Shown here one piece after another: positions 1 to 9,239 of a DNA stretch of 37,994 nt. The translations under genes were made by a program, and so were the position numbers. The DNA is from Natronospirales bacterium (lineage in GTDB: Bacteria; Pseudomonadota; Gammaproteobacteria; Natronospirales; REEB76): NCBI GenBank assembly GCA_018971605.1, contig JAGXAL010000007.1, positions 1-37,994 of the forward strand, written 5' to 3'. Within the stretch, counting starts at the first letter, position 1. Every line of letters begins with the position of its first letter. Under the pieces are notes generated by a model. It saw only the letters and a program-made list of their open reading frames with translations. It was not told the origin of the DNA and ran no database searches.

Positions 1-24
1 TGGAACCCGCTCTCAAAAATGGTT

Positions 25-44
25 GCCGCCGGAGGCGGCTTTTT
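25..44 (+). terminator. Rho-independent terminator of an upstream gene
   Basis: A 6-bp perfect stem (GCCGCC / GGCGGC, loop GGA) is followed directly by TTTTT at 40-44. A run of A lies on the left side, so it could also work weakly on the other strand. It probably ends a plus-strand gene lying left of the window. Confidence 0.6.
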
Positions 45-56
45 AATCAAGACTGG

Positions 57-122
57 ATTCCCGCTATCGCGGGAATGACGACACGGCGCTTTCGCGAGGA
101 CAAGCTTCGCGGGAATGACGAC
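57..122. repeat. REP-like palindrome with a second half-copy
   Basis: ATTCCCGC (57-64) and GCGGGAAT (69-76) form an 8-bp stem around TATC. The right half plus flank, TCGCGGGAATGACGAC, occurs at 67-82 and exactly again at 107-122. The rest of 1-364 holds no convincing gene: an open frame at 75-371 runs through these repeats and lacks any recognisable protein feature. Confidence 0.55.
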
Positions 123-264
123 GCGGCGGACACGCCGGAATGGCGAGCGCAGCGGGTTGACCGGCTGCGCCGCGCTCCAGGGCAGCCAATGGCTGCCCGC
201 TTGCCGCATGCGGCAAGCCCACATTGCGCGGGGCTTTTCCGTCTTCATGATGTAATCGACGTGA

Positions 265-310
265 CCCCTCACCCTAACCTCTCCCCGGAAACCGGGGCGA
301 GGGGACAAGG
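265..310. repeat. Intergenic palindromic repeat, CCCCTCACCCTA family (copy 1)
   Basis: A pyrimidine-rich arm (CCCCTCACCCTAACCTCTCCCC) is followed by GGAAACC and GGGGCGAGGGGA, so the CTCCCC and GGGG-GAG parts can fold back. A close copy lies at 15347-15388 beside the 3' end of rho, and degenerate relatives occur around 37690-37780. It lies between genes, next to the groEL terminator. Confidence 0.6.
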
Positions 311-317
311 AAAAAAG

Positions 318-343
318 AAAAACCCCGCCGGAGCGGGGTTTTT
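318..343 (-). terminator. groESL terminator
   Basis: AAAAACCCCGC (318-328) and GCGGGGTTTTT (333-343) form a perfect stem with loop CGGA. On the minus strand the stem runs into a T-rich stretch, 22 bases past the groEL stop codon. The symmetric A/T tails mean it could act in both directions. Confidence 0.85.
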
Positions 344-364
344 CTTTCCGACTTACTTGTCAGA

Positions 365-2011
<1,647 letters not shown>

Positions 2012-2052
2012 CTAAATGAAATGGGATGGATGAATTCGGGATGAAAAGCGGA

Positions 2053-2346
2053 TCACTTGCCGCCGACGATGGCGATGATCTCGTCTTCCTTCACCGCGAC
2101 GTATTCCACGTCGTCAATCTTGAACTCGGAACCGGCGTACTTGCCGATCAGCACCTTGTCGCCCGGCTTGACGGTCGGGGCCAGCAGCTGGCCGTTGTCC
2201 AGGGTGCGACCCTTGCCGACGGCGATGACTTCGCCTTTCATGGGCTTTTCTTTGGCGGTGTCGGGGATGACAATGCCGCCCGCAGATTTGGTTTCCGACT
2301 CGAGGCGCTTGATGATCACCCGGTCGTGAAGTGGTTGCAGCTTCAT
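2053..2346 (-). CDS. groES: Co-chaperonin GroES (10-kDa)
   Basis: This heptameric lid of the GroEL chamber binds its rim through a mobile loop. The 97-residue product starts MKLQPLHDRVIIKR, has the mobile-loop region SAGGIVIPDTAKEKP at about residues 21-35, and ends with the family's EDEIIAIVG strand. It is the first gene of the groESL operon. A purine-rich site (GGAGAG) lies just before the ATG. Transcription is expected from 2441-2468 under HrcA/CIRCE control. Confidence 0.98.
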   Translation of the reverse strand: MKLQPLHDRVIIKRLESETKSAGGIVIPDTAKEKPMKGEVIAVGKGRTLDNGQLLAPTVKPGDKVLIGKYAGSEFKIDDVEYVAVKEDEIIAIVGGK

Positions 2347-2414
2347 GGAAAGACTCTCCTGACGAAATGTTTTCTTGGGTTGACGGGTCTAAAACGTCGA
2401 GCGGCGGAATCCTA

Positions 2415-2441
2415 TTAGCACTCCGCCGCGCCGAGTGCTAA
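2415..2441. promoter_or_regulatory. CIRCE operator (HrcA binding site)
   Basis: TTAGCACTC (2415-2423), nine bases, then GAGTGCTAA (2433-2441) matches the CIRCE consensus without a mismatch. It overlaps the last base of the -10 box of the groES promoter, so a bound HrcA repressor would block initiation. CIRCE is the known heat-shock operator in many bacteria but is absent from E. coli. No hrcA gene lies in this window. Confidence 0.95.
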
Positions 2442-2468
2442 TGATAAGGTCGAATCCCGCAGAGTCAA
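2441..2468 (-). promoter_or_regulatory. groES sigma70-type promoter
   Basis: Read on the minus strand, TTGACT (2463-2468), a 16-base spacer and TATCAT (2441-2446) form a good -35/-10 pair. The -10 box abuts the CIRCE element, as expected for HrcA repression. No sigma32-like CCCCAT box stands out at the usual spacing. Confidence 0.7.
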
Positions 2469-2499
2469 GGCTTGACGCGTTGTATAGTTGCAGAAATTT

Positions 2500-2826
2500 A
2501 TGCCTGAAAATCATATAGTTGTGTTATCCACCGCCCCTGACCAGAAGTCAGCGGAGAACATTGCCGCGGCGTTGGTGGAGCAGCGCCTGGCCGCCTGCGT
2601 CAACCTGCTGCCGGGAGTCACTTCCATATATAGGTGGAAAGACGAGGTGAAGCGGGAACCGGAATGCCTGCTGCTCATCAAAACCAGCGCCGACCGCTTC
2701 GAGGCCTTACGCCAGCGCTTGCGCGAACTCCATCCCTACGAGTTGCCCGAGATCATTGCGCTTGCTATCGGCGCGGGGGACCCTGACTATCTGGCTTGGC
2801 TGACCGAGAGTACCCGTCCCAGATGA
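2500..2826 (+). CDS. cutA: Divalent-cation tolerance protein CutA
   Basis: CutA1 family proteins are small trimers linked genetically to copper tolerance; their biochemical role is not settled. The product (108 residues from this ATG) has the family core VVLSTAPDQ near the N-terminus, LAACVNLLPGVTSIYRW in the middle and HPYELPEIIAL before the end. A TTG at 2488 would add four residues; neither start has a clear Shine-Dalgarno sequence, and ATG is preferred because it gives the usual N-terminus. The stop overlaps the dsbD start (ATGA at 2823-2826), so cutA and dsbD are probably translationally coupled, as in E. coli. Confidence 0.93.
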   Translation: MPENHIVVLSTAPDQKSAENIAAALVEQRLAACVNLLPGVTSIYRWKDEVKREPECLLLIKTSADRFEALRQRLRELHPYELPEIIALAIGAGDPDYLAWLTESTRPR

Positions 2827-5048
2827 AAAAAGCGTTCTGGCTATCCGCACTTCTCGCCCTGCTTCCGGCACTTGCACTGGCGCAGACGGACTGGCAGCCG
2901 CTGCCGCCCGACCAGGCGTATCGCCTGCAGGTGCAGCCGCAAAACGGCGTGGTCATGGCGCATTGGGACATCCAGTCCGGCTATTACCTCTACAAGCACA
3001 AATTTCAGTTCATCAGCAAGACACCGGACGTGACGCTGAAGAACGCTCAATTCCCGGCGGGCGAAACCCACACCGACCAGTTTTTCGGCACCCAGGAAAT
3101 CTACCGCGGCGGCGTCACCGCCAGCATTCCCTATACCGGCTCCGGTGCGTTGGCGTTGGAAGTGACCTACCAGGGCTGCGCGGATCATGGCTTCTGCTAT
3201 CCACCGCAGACCAAAACCTTCAACCTGACCCTGGCGGCTGCGCCCAGCACCGGGGTGCATCCTCCAGATCTCGCGGCACTGGTGGCGGGCACCGGAAGCA
3301 CCAACAGTTTTCCGCCGCCCGATCAGGTGTTTCATTTCAGCGCGTACGCCAAGGATGCCAACACCATCGAAGCGGTTTGGCAAATCGCCAGCGGCTATTA
3401 CCTGTACCGGCAGAAATTCCATTTTGCCAGCAATGACTCGAACATGTCGCTGGGCGCGCCGGACTTCCCGCAAGGCCAGATCGAGACCGATCCGTACTTT
3501 GGTACCCAGGAAATTTATCGCAATGCTGTAAGCGCCATGATCCCTGTGACACGTGCGGGCAACGAAACACGCCTGCCGCTGACGGTTACCTATCAAGGCT
3601 GCGCCGACAAAGGCTTGTGTTACGCACCCATTACCAAGACCGTGGACATCAATTTCACCGCGCCGGGCGTGGCGGCCCTTCCCGCAGCTGGCGCGACACC
3701 GTTGACCGCAGCGAGTATCGCGCCGGTGTCACAGCAGAACCAGCTCGCCGAACTGATCCGCAGTGGCAACCTCGCCTGGGTGCTGCTGGTGTTTCTGGGT
3801 CTCGGCATCGCGCTGTGTTTCACGCCCTGCGTGCTGCCGATGATTCCCATCATCGCGGGCCTGATTGCCGGTCAACAGAACAAACCTTCTGCGCTGCGTG
3901 CGTTTTCGATGTCGCTCACCTATGTCATCGCCATGGCGCTGACTTACACGGTGGCCGGGGTGGTGGTGGCGCTGGTCGGCGCCAACGTGCAAGCCTGGTT
4001 CCAGAATCCCTGGATTGTGAGCGTGTTTGCGCTGATTTTCGTGCTGTTGGCACTCTCCATGTTCGGCGTGTATCAGTTGCAAATGCCGGCCGCCATTCAA
4101 ACGCGGCTCGTGGGCCTCAGCAATACCCAGAAAGGCGGCGCCTTCGTGGGCGTTGGCCTCATGGGCGTGCTTTCGGCGCTGATTGTTGGTCCCTGCATCA
4201 CTGCGCCGTTGGTGGCAGCGCTGCTGGTGATCGGTCAGAGCGGCGATCCGCTGCGCGGCGGCCTGAGCCTGTTTGCGCTCGGTCTCGGCATGGGCGTGCC
4301 GCTGCTGATCGTCGGCACCTCGGCAGGCAAGCTGCTGCCCAAGGCCGGCGCGTGGATGACGGCGATCAAGTATTTCCTCGGCGTATTACTGCTCGCAGTC
4401 GCCATCTGGTTCCTGTCGCGCATCCTGCCGGGCGCGGTAGCGCTCGCATTGTGGGCTGCGCTCGCCATCGTCTGCGGCGTTTACCTATTACTGCAGAAAA
4501 CCTCCGCGCAGAGCTGGCGGCGCCTGTGGCAGGGGGTGGGTGTGCTCGTGGGGATTTATGGAGTGGTGATGCTGGTAGGCGCGGCCAGCGGCGCCACTGA
4601 TCCGCTGCAACCGCTGGCACGCTTCACCGGGCGCGCTGCAAGCGTGAAGAGCGCTGCACAAGGATTGCAATTCACGCGTATCAAAACCGTGGCGGATCTG
4701 GATCAGGCCGTCGCGGCGGCGAGCGCCAAGCATCAGACCGTGATGCTGGATTTCTACGCTGACTGGTGTGTGTCCTGCAAGGAACTGCAGCAGGGTGCGT
4801 TCCGCGATCCCACCGTGATTGCGGCGCTCGCCAACACGCGACTCCTGGAAGCCGATGTCACCGCCAACGATGTCGCCGATCAAGCGCTGCTCAGGCACTT
4901 CGGCATTTACGGCCCGCCCAGCGTCATGTTCTTCGATGCTCACGGACAGGAACTCAAGGACCAGCGCGTGGTCGGTTACATGGACGCGCAGGATTTCGCG
5001 GCACGCGTGCGCCAGGCATTCGCAAGCCATACAGGAATCGGAAGTTGA
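2823..5048 (+). CDS. dsbD: Thiol:disulfide interchange protein DsbD with two nDsbD domains
   Basis: This inner-membrane protein carries electrons from cytoplasmic thioredoxin to periplasmic partners (DsbC, CcmG). The 741-residue product has a signal peptide (about 1-20, ending ALA). Two tandem N-terminal DsbD-alpha domains follow, about 24-138 and 165-279, each with its Cys pair (C119/C125 and C260/C266, motif GCAD-x-G-x-CY). An eight-helix transmembrane domain contains C336 (TPCVLP) and C458 (GPCITAP). A C-terminal periplasmic thioredoxin domain has C649-V-S-C652. E. coli DsbD has only one alpha domain, so the duplication is unusual. The ATG overlaps the cutA stop; a longer frame from TTG 2796 is less likely because it would bury the signal peptide. 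Confidence 0.96.
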   Translation: MKKAFWLSALLALLPALALAQTDWQPLPPDQAYRLQVQPQNGVVMAHWDIQSGYYLYKHKFQFISKTPDVTLKNAQFPAGETHTDQFFGTQEIYRGGVTASIPYTGSGALALEVTYQGCADHGFCYPPQTKTFNLTLAAAPSTGVHPPDLAALVAGTGSTNSFPPPDQVFHFSAYAKDANTIEAVWQIASGYYLYRQKFHFASNDSNMSLGAPDFPQGQIETDPYFGTQEIYRNAVSAMIPVTRAGNETRLPLTVTYQGCADKGLCYAPITKTVDINFTAPGVAALPAAGATPLTAASIAPVSQQNQLAELIRSGNLAWVLLVFLGLGIALCFTPCVLPMIPIIAGLIAGQQNKPSALRAFSMSLTYVIAMALTYTVAGVVVALVGANVQAWFQNPWIVSVFALIFVLLALSMFGVYQLQMPAAIQTRLVGLSNTQKGGAFVGVGLMGVLSALIVGPCITAPLVAALLVIGQSGDPLRGGLSLFALGLGMGVPLLIVGTSAGKLLPKAGAWMTAIKYFLGVLLLAVAIWFLSRILPGAVALALWAALAIVCGVYLLLQKTSAQSWRRLWQGVGVLVGIYGVVMLVGAASGATDPLQPLARFTGRAASVKSAAQGLQFTRIKTVADLDQAVAAASAKHQTVMLDFYADWCVSCKELQQGAFRDPTVIAALANTRLLEADVTANDVADQALLRHFGIYGPPSVMFFDAHGQELKDQRVVGYMDAQDFAARVRQAFASHTGIGS

Positions 5049-5686
5049 AACACGCTCAAACCACCGGACTGGTGATCGCCATCCTGATCGCGGCCGCGGC
5101 TGCCGGTTTCGGCGTGTACGCGTGGATGCAGCCGTTGCACCACCCGGCCGCCACCACGCCGGTCGCGCAAACCTCGGCACCCGCAGCGGCCGTGCCCACG
5201 CTCTCGGCCGCACAGGCGCTGGCGCTCTCCATGTACGACCTGCAGGGCAAGAGCCACACGCTCGACGACTGGCGCGGCAAGGTGTTGCTGGTGAACTTTT
5301 GGGCCACCTGGTGCCCGCCCTGCCGCGCGGAAGTGCCGCTGCTGGTGAAGCTGCAAGCCAAGTACGCTGCCCAGGGTTTACAAGTGGTGGGCATCGCCAC
5401 CGATGAGCAGAACCAACAGGATGTGCGCGACTTCGTCAGGAAAATGGTGGTCAACTACCCGATCCTGATGGGCGGCGGCCACAGCGCCGACATCGTGAAT
5501 GCGCTGGGCGGTGACTTCATCGGCCTGCCGGTCACCGTGGTGGTGGGCAGCGACGGCAAGGTGTTCCGTATCAACCCGGGTGCCATGGACCCCCGGGACG
5601 CTGAAAACCTGGTCCGGGCCGCATTGAGCCTCCCGGCCCTGCCGCCACTCAACCCGGCAATCACGACACAGGCAACGCGCCGCTAA
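5045..5686 (+). CDS. TlpA-like membrane-anchored thioredoxin
   Basis: A periplasmic thiol:disulfide oxidoreductase of the TlpA/ResA/CcmG type. The 213-residue product has one N-terminal membrane anchor (about 8-27), an Ala/Pro-rich linker and a thioredoxin fold with the active site WC90-P-P-C93 followed by RAEVP. The GLPVTVVV segment supplies the cis-proline. The start is TTG at 5045, overlapping the dsbD stop, with GGAAG directly upstream; this start places the anchor at the N-terminus. Tight coupling to dsbD suggests that DsbD keeps this protein reduced. The exact target (cytochrome c maturation or another thiol) cannot be read from the sequence. Confidence 0.85.
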   Translation: MKHAQTTGLVIAILIAAAAAGFGVYAWMQPLHHPAATTPVAQTSAPAAAVPTLSAAQALALSMYDLQGKSHTLDDWRGKVLLVNFWATWCPPCRAEVPLLVKLQAKYAAQGLQVVGIATDEQNQQDVRDFVRKMVVNYPILMGGGHSADIVNALGGDFIGLPVTVVVGSDGKVFRINPGAMDPRDAENLVRAALSLPALPPLNPAITTQATRR

Positions 5687-5721
5687 CTGCGCGCATCTCC
5701 GTGCTTCTCTCAGGATCAGGC

Positions 5722-5871
5722 ATGGACAAATTGCCTGGCCTGCTTCACAATCCATCCTGCCTGCCAGCCCCAACAACCAAGGCCTGCACAGCCTGCGGAT
5801 TCAAACCTTGGGGTTGCCTCCCGCTCAAGGACGTAGCCACGTCAAGCAATTTGGGCGAGTTTCAAGAATAA
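5722..5871 (+). CDS. Possible small Cys-rich protein
   Basis: A 49-codon ORF opens with ATG preceded by AGGATCAGG, 35 bases after the tlpA-like gene and 57 before aroQ. It encodes four cysteines including a C-x-x-C pair and a nearby cysteine (ACTACGFKPWGC), which could bind a metal or form disulfides. There is no signal peptide or membrane segment. I do not recognise a family, and a chance ORF in 240 bases of intergenic DNA is a real alternative. Confidence 0.35.
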   Translation: MDKLPGLLHNPSCLPAPTTKACTACGFKPWGCLPLKDVATSSNLGEFQE

Positions 5872-5928
5872 AAAGTGTGATATCTTGTCGCTATCTTCGG
5901 CGATACTAGGTATATCTGCAGGCATCAC

Positions 5929-6378
5929 ATGGCAAGTATCCTGGTTCTGAATGGGCCTAACCTGAACTTGCTGGGCGAGCGGGAGCCGGAGCACTACGGT
6001 CATGACAGCCTGCCGGAATTGGAAAAGCGCCTGCAAAGCCAAGCCAAGGCCCTGGGGCACACGCTTGGCGCGTTTCAGAGCAACCACGAAGGCGCGCTTG
6101 TCGACCGGGTACAGCAGGCGCGCCGTGACGGCACCGCGTTCCTGCTGCTCAACCCCGGTGGCTACACCCACAGCAGCGTGGCGCTGCGCGATGCGCTGGC
6201 GGCGGTCAAGCTGCCGTTCATCGAGGTACACGTGAGCAATATCCATGCGCGCGAAGCCTTCCGCCGTCAGTCGTATTTCTCAGATCTGGCCGTCGGCACC
6301 ATCGCGGGCCTTGGCACCCAGGGCTACGAGCTGGCGCTGCTGGCCGCAGACCGCTGGCTTTACTCCCATTCTCACTGA
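5929..6378 (+). CDS. aroQ: 3-dehydroquinate dehydratase, type II
   Basis: Converts 3-dehydroquinate to 3-dehydroshikimate, the third step of the shikimate pathway, in the cytoplasm. The 149-residue length is typical of the dodecameric type II enzyme. Visible signatures are [12 protein letters not shown] at 8-19 with the catalytic Tyr23 on the flexible loop, NPGGYTHSS at 75-83, and [12 protein letters not shown] with His101. It stands directly upstream of accB and accC, an order common in Gammaproteobacteria. AGG lies about 8 bases before the ATG. Confidence 0.97.
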   Translation: MASILVLNGPNLNLLGEREPEHYGHDSLPELEKRLQSQAKALGHTLGAFQSNHEGALVDRVQQARRDGTAFLLLNPGGYTHSSVALRDALAAVKLPFIEVHVSNIHAREAFRRQSYFSDLAVGTIAGLGTQGYELALLAADRWLYSHSH

Positions 6379-6412
6379 ACCTGCTTAACCTGCTTTATCA
6401 GGGGTAACGCCT

Positions 6413-6886
6413 ATGGACATACGCAAGGTCAAGAAACTCATCGAGCTGCTGGAGGAATCCGGCATCGCCGAAATCGAGATCACCGAAGGCGAGGAATCGG
6501 TGCGCATCAGCCGTTACGGCGGCAGCGCACCGGCCGTCACCCACGCCGTGGCAGCACCTGCCGTGGTCGCCGCCGCACCTGCGGCGGCCACTCCGGCAGC
6601 CGCTCCGGCGGCCGCCGCGCCGGCTACTGCCGGCGGCAAGGAAATTCCTGCCGGCCACCAGGTGAAATCGCCGATGGTGGGCACCTTCTACCGCTCCGCC
6701 GCGCCCGGCGCCAAGGCGTTCGTGGACGTCGGCAGCGTGGTCAAGGAAGGCGACACACTGTGCATCATCGAGGCCATGAAGATGATGAACCAGATCGAGG
6801 CCGACAAGGCCGGCACCGTGAAAGCCATTCTGGCGAACAACGGTGATCCGGTGGAATTCGGCCAGCCGCTGATCGTCATCGAGTAA
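6413..6886 (+). CDS. accB: Biotin carboxyl carrier protein of acetyl-CoA carboxylase
   Basis: Carries the carboxyl group on biotin between biotin carboxylase and carboxyltransferase in the first step of fatty acid synthesis. The 157-residue product has an N-terminal AccB segment (1-36), a long Ala/Pro linker (about 38-75) and a C-terminal biotinyl domain. The biotin attachment site is EAMKMM with Lys123, and the protruding-thumb region precedes it. It lies 34 bases after aroQ and 39 before accC. AccB often represses its own operon, but nothing in this sequence shows that directly. Confidence 0.97.
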   Translation: MDIRKVKKLIELLEESGIAEIEITEGEESVRISRYGGSAPAVTHAVAAPAVVAAAPAAATPAAAPAAAAPATAGGKEIPAGHQVKSPMVGTFYRSAAPGAKAFVDVGSVVKEGDTLCIIEAMKMMNQIEADKAGTVKAILANNGDPVEFGQPLIVIE

Positions 6887-6925
6887 GCCGCCATCGCCGC
6901 CAAAACCACAAGCCGCAGCCCGGCG

Positions 6926-8266
6926 ATGCTCGACAAGATCGTGATCGCCAACCGCGGCGAAATCGCGCTGCGCATCTTGCGCGCCTGCCGTGAATTGGGG
7001 ATCAAGACCGTCGCGGTATTTTCCACCGCCGACCGCGACTTGAAGCACGTGCGCCTCGCGGATGAAGCCTTGTGCATCGGCCCGCCGGCTTCGGCCGACA
7101 GCTATCTCAACATGCCGGCCATCATCAGCGCCGCCGAGGTCACCGACGCAGTCGCCATCCACCCCGGTTACGGGTTCCTCGCCGAGAATGCGGATTTCGC
7201 CGAACGCGTGGAAAAAAGCGGCTTCATCTTCATCGGCCCGCGCGCCGAGACCATCCGCCTCATGGGCGACAAGGTTTCGGCCAAGCAGGCCATGCAGAAA
7301 GCCGGCGTACCCACAGTGCCGGGCTCCGAAGGGGCGCTCACGGATGATCTCAAGCACACCATGGCGGCTGCCAGGAAAATCGGCTATCCAGTCATCATCA
7401 AGGCTTCGGGCGGCGGCGGCGGGCGCGGCATGCGGGTGGTGCACAGCGAAGCCGCACTCATGTCGGCCATCAACATGACCAAGGCCGAAGCCAAAGCGGC
7501 TTTCGGCAACGACGCGGTGTACATGGAGAAATTCCTGGAACGCCCGCGCCACATTGAGTTCCAGGTGCTGGCCGACGGCCAAGGCAACGCGGTGCACTTG
7601 GGTGAGCGCGACTGCTCGATGCAGCGCCGCCACCAGAAAATCATCGAAGAAGCGCCGGCGCCCGGCATCACCGAGAAGCAGCGCCGCAGCATGGGCGAGC
7701 GCGTGGCGGAGGCCTGCGAGGACATCGGTTACCGCGGTGCCGGCACCTTCGAATTCCTGTACCAGGACGGCCAGTTCTATTTCATCGAGATGAACACCCG
7801 CGTGCAGGTCGAGCATCCGGTCACCGAGTGGATCACCGGCATCGACATCGTCAAGTGGCAGCTGATGATCGCCGCCGGCAAGCCGTTCACGCTCAAGCAG
7901 AAAGACATCCAGCTCAAGGGCCATGCCTTCGAGTGCCGCATCAACGCCGAAGACCCCCACAAATTCACGCCTTCGCCGGGCCTCATCACGCGCTGGCACG
8001 CCCCCGGCGGCCCCGGCATCCGCGTGGATTCGCACGCCTACAGTGGCTACACCGTGCCGCCCTACTACGATTCGCTGATCGGCAAGATCATCGCCTACGG
8101 CGACGACCGCGCCTCGGCGCTGGCGCGCATGCGCACGGCACTCCTGGAAACCGTGGTCGAGGGCATCAGCACCAACATCCCGTTGCACCAGGAGCTGTTC
8201 AGCGATTCGGCCTTCATCGCCGGCGGCACCAACATCCACTATCTCGAAAAAAAGTTGGGGCTGTAA
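6926..8266 (+). CDS. accC: Biotin carboxylase of acetyl-CoA carboxylase
   Basis: ATP-dependent carboxylation of AccB-bound biotin. The 446-residue product has the family length: an N-terminal domain starting [17 protein letters not shown], an ATP-grasp domain with the Gly-rich loop GGGGRGM, the HQKIIEEAP segment, and [14 protein letters not shown] with catalytic Glu and Arg residues. The 39-base gap from accB holds no strong Shine-Dalgarno sequence, so expression may depend on readthrough. The opposite strand is open for 613 codons across this gene, which I treat as a shadow. Confidence 0.97.
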   Translation: MLDKIVIANRGEIALRILRACRELGIKTVAVFSTADRDLKHVRLADEALCIGPPASADSYLNMPAIISAAEVTDAVAIHPGYGFLAENADFAERVEKSGFIFIGPRAETIRLMGDKVSAKQAMQKAGVPTVPGSEGALTDDLKHTMAAARKIGYPVIIKASGGGGGRGMRVVHSEAALMSAINMTKAEAKAAFGNDAVYMEKFLERPRHIEFQVLADGQGNAVHLGERDCSMQRRHQKIIEEAPAPGITEKQRRSMGERVAEACEDIGYRGAGTFEFLYQDGQFYFIEMNTRVQVEHPVTEWITGIDIVKWQLMIAAGKPFTLKQKDIQLKGHAFECRINAEDPHKFTPSPGLITRWHAPGGPGIRVDSHAYSGYTVPPYYDSLIGKIIAYGDDRASALARMRTALLETVVEGISTNIPLHQELFSDSAFIAGGTNIHYLEKKLGL

Positions 8267-8354
8267 AAAGAAGTTCTGTGTGCTGCGTACTGCGTAAAGA
8301 ATCGGAATCCACTCTTCATTTGCAGCACACGGAACGCAGCACGCAGTACTTTTT
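8267..8354. repeat. Imperfect inverted repeat, GTGCTGCGTACTGCGT family (copy 1)
   Basis: The whole gap between accC and prmA is taken up by two arms. GTGTGCTGCGTACTGCGT is on the left (about 8278-8295) and complementary GCAGCACACGGAACGCAGC plus ACGCAGTACTTT is on the right (about 8322-8353). A related hairpin lies at 18670-18739 after rhlB. The right arm runs up to the prmA ATG, leaving that gene without a Shine-Dalgarno sequence. Confidence 0.65.
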
Positions 8355-9239
8355 ATGGCCTGGCTTCAACTTGAGGTGACACTCGACGCCGGCAAAGCCG
8401 GGCGCGTCGAGGCGGCACTGCTGACGGCCGGCGCATTGTCGGTGACCTGCCGGGACGCCGGCGACCAGCCATTGTACGCATCCGATCCGCTGCGCCCGCC
8501 GATCTGGCGGCACACGCAGCTGAGCGCGCTGTTTCCCGCCGAGGCTGACCCGGATGCAGTGCGCGCTGTGCTCGCCGCCACGCTCGGCAAGCTGCCGGCA
8601 CACCAACTCGCGCCGCTTGCAGACCGTGACTGGGAGCGCGAATGGCTCAAGAACTTCAAGCCGATGCGCTTCGGCCAGCGCCTGTGGGTCGTGCCGAGCG
8701 CCTACGCGCCGCCTGCTCCCGCCTCGGTCAATATCCGGCTCGACCCGGGCCTGGCCTTCGGCACCGGCACTCACACCAGCACCGCACTGTGCCTCGAATG
8801 GCTGGATGCAGCCACGCTCGCCGGCAAAACCGTGGTGGATTTCGGCTGCGGCTCGGGCATTCTCGCAATCGCCGCGGCGCTGCTGGGTGCCACGCGAGTC
8901 TGGGCGGTGGATAATGACGGCCAAGCGCTTGCCGCGACACGCAAAAACGCCAGCCGCAACCACGTGAACGCCCATTTTGAAATTGGTCCGCCCGAATCTG
9001 CGCCGGCCGAGCCGGTGGACGTGGTGCTCGCCAACATCCTGGCGGCGCCGCTGATCGAACTCGCAGGGCGCTTTGCGGCATTGCTGAAACCCGGGGGAGA
9101 ACTGGTGCTTTCCGGTATCCTTGCGGAGCAGGAGCGCGAGCTGCGTGCCGCTTATGCTCCGTGGTTCCGCTTCGACCGCGGCGCGCAACGCGAAGAATGG
9201 CGGCGGCTGGATGCGCGCCGCAACTCCGGAACCCATTGA
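8355..9239 (+). CDS. prmA: Ribosomal protein L11 methyltransferase
   Basis: Trimethylates lysines and the N-terminus of ribosomal protein L11 using S-adenosylmethionine. The 294-residue product has the PrmA N-terminal substrate-binding domain (about 1-95), the linker DREWLKNFKPMRFG-like block, DPGLAFGTGTHTST, the SAM-binding motif DFGCGSGILAIAA and the LANILAAPL motif. The start lies at the foot of the repeat at 8267-8354 with no Shine-Dalgarno site, so initiation may be inefficient or structure-dependent. The stop overlaps the next start (TGATG). Confidence 0.96.
   Translation: MAWLQLEVTLDAGKAGRVEAALLTAGALSVTCRDAGDQPLYASDPLRPPIWRHTQLSALFPAEADPDAVRAVLAATLGKLPAHQLAPLADRDWEREWLKNFKPMRFGQRLWVVPSAYAPPAPASVNIRLDPGLAFGTGTHTSTALCLEWLDAATLAGKTVVDFGCGSGILAIAAALLGATRVWAVDNDGQALAATRKNASRNHVNAHFEIGPPESAPAEPVDVVLANILAAPLIELAGRFAALLKPGGELVLSGILAEQERELRAAYAPWFRFDRGAQREEWRRLDARRNSGTH

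Noticed and set aside
6398-8239. 613-codon open frame on the minus strand across accB/accC
   Set aside because: It lies wholly antisense to two certain genes, is rich in Gly, Ala, His and Asp as expected from the antisense frame of GC-rich codons, and shows no domain or signal.
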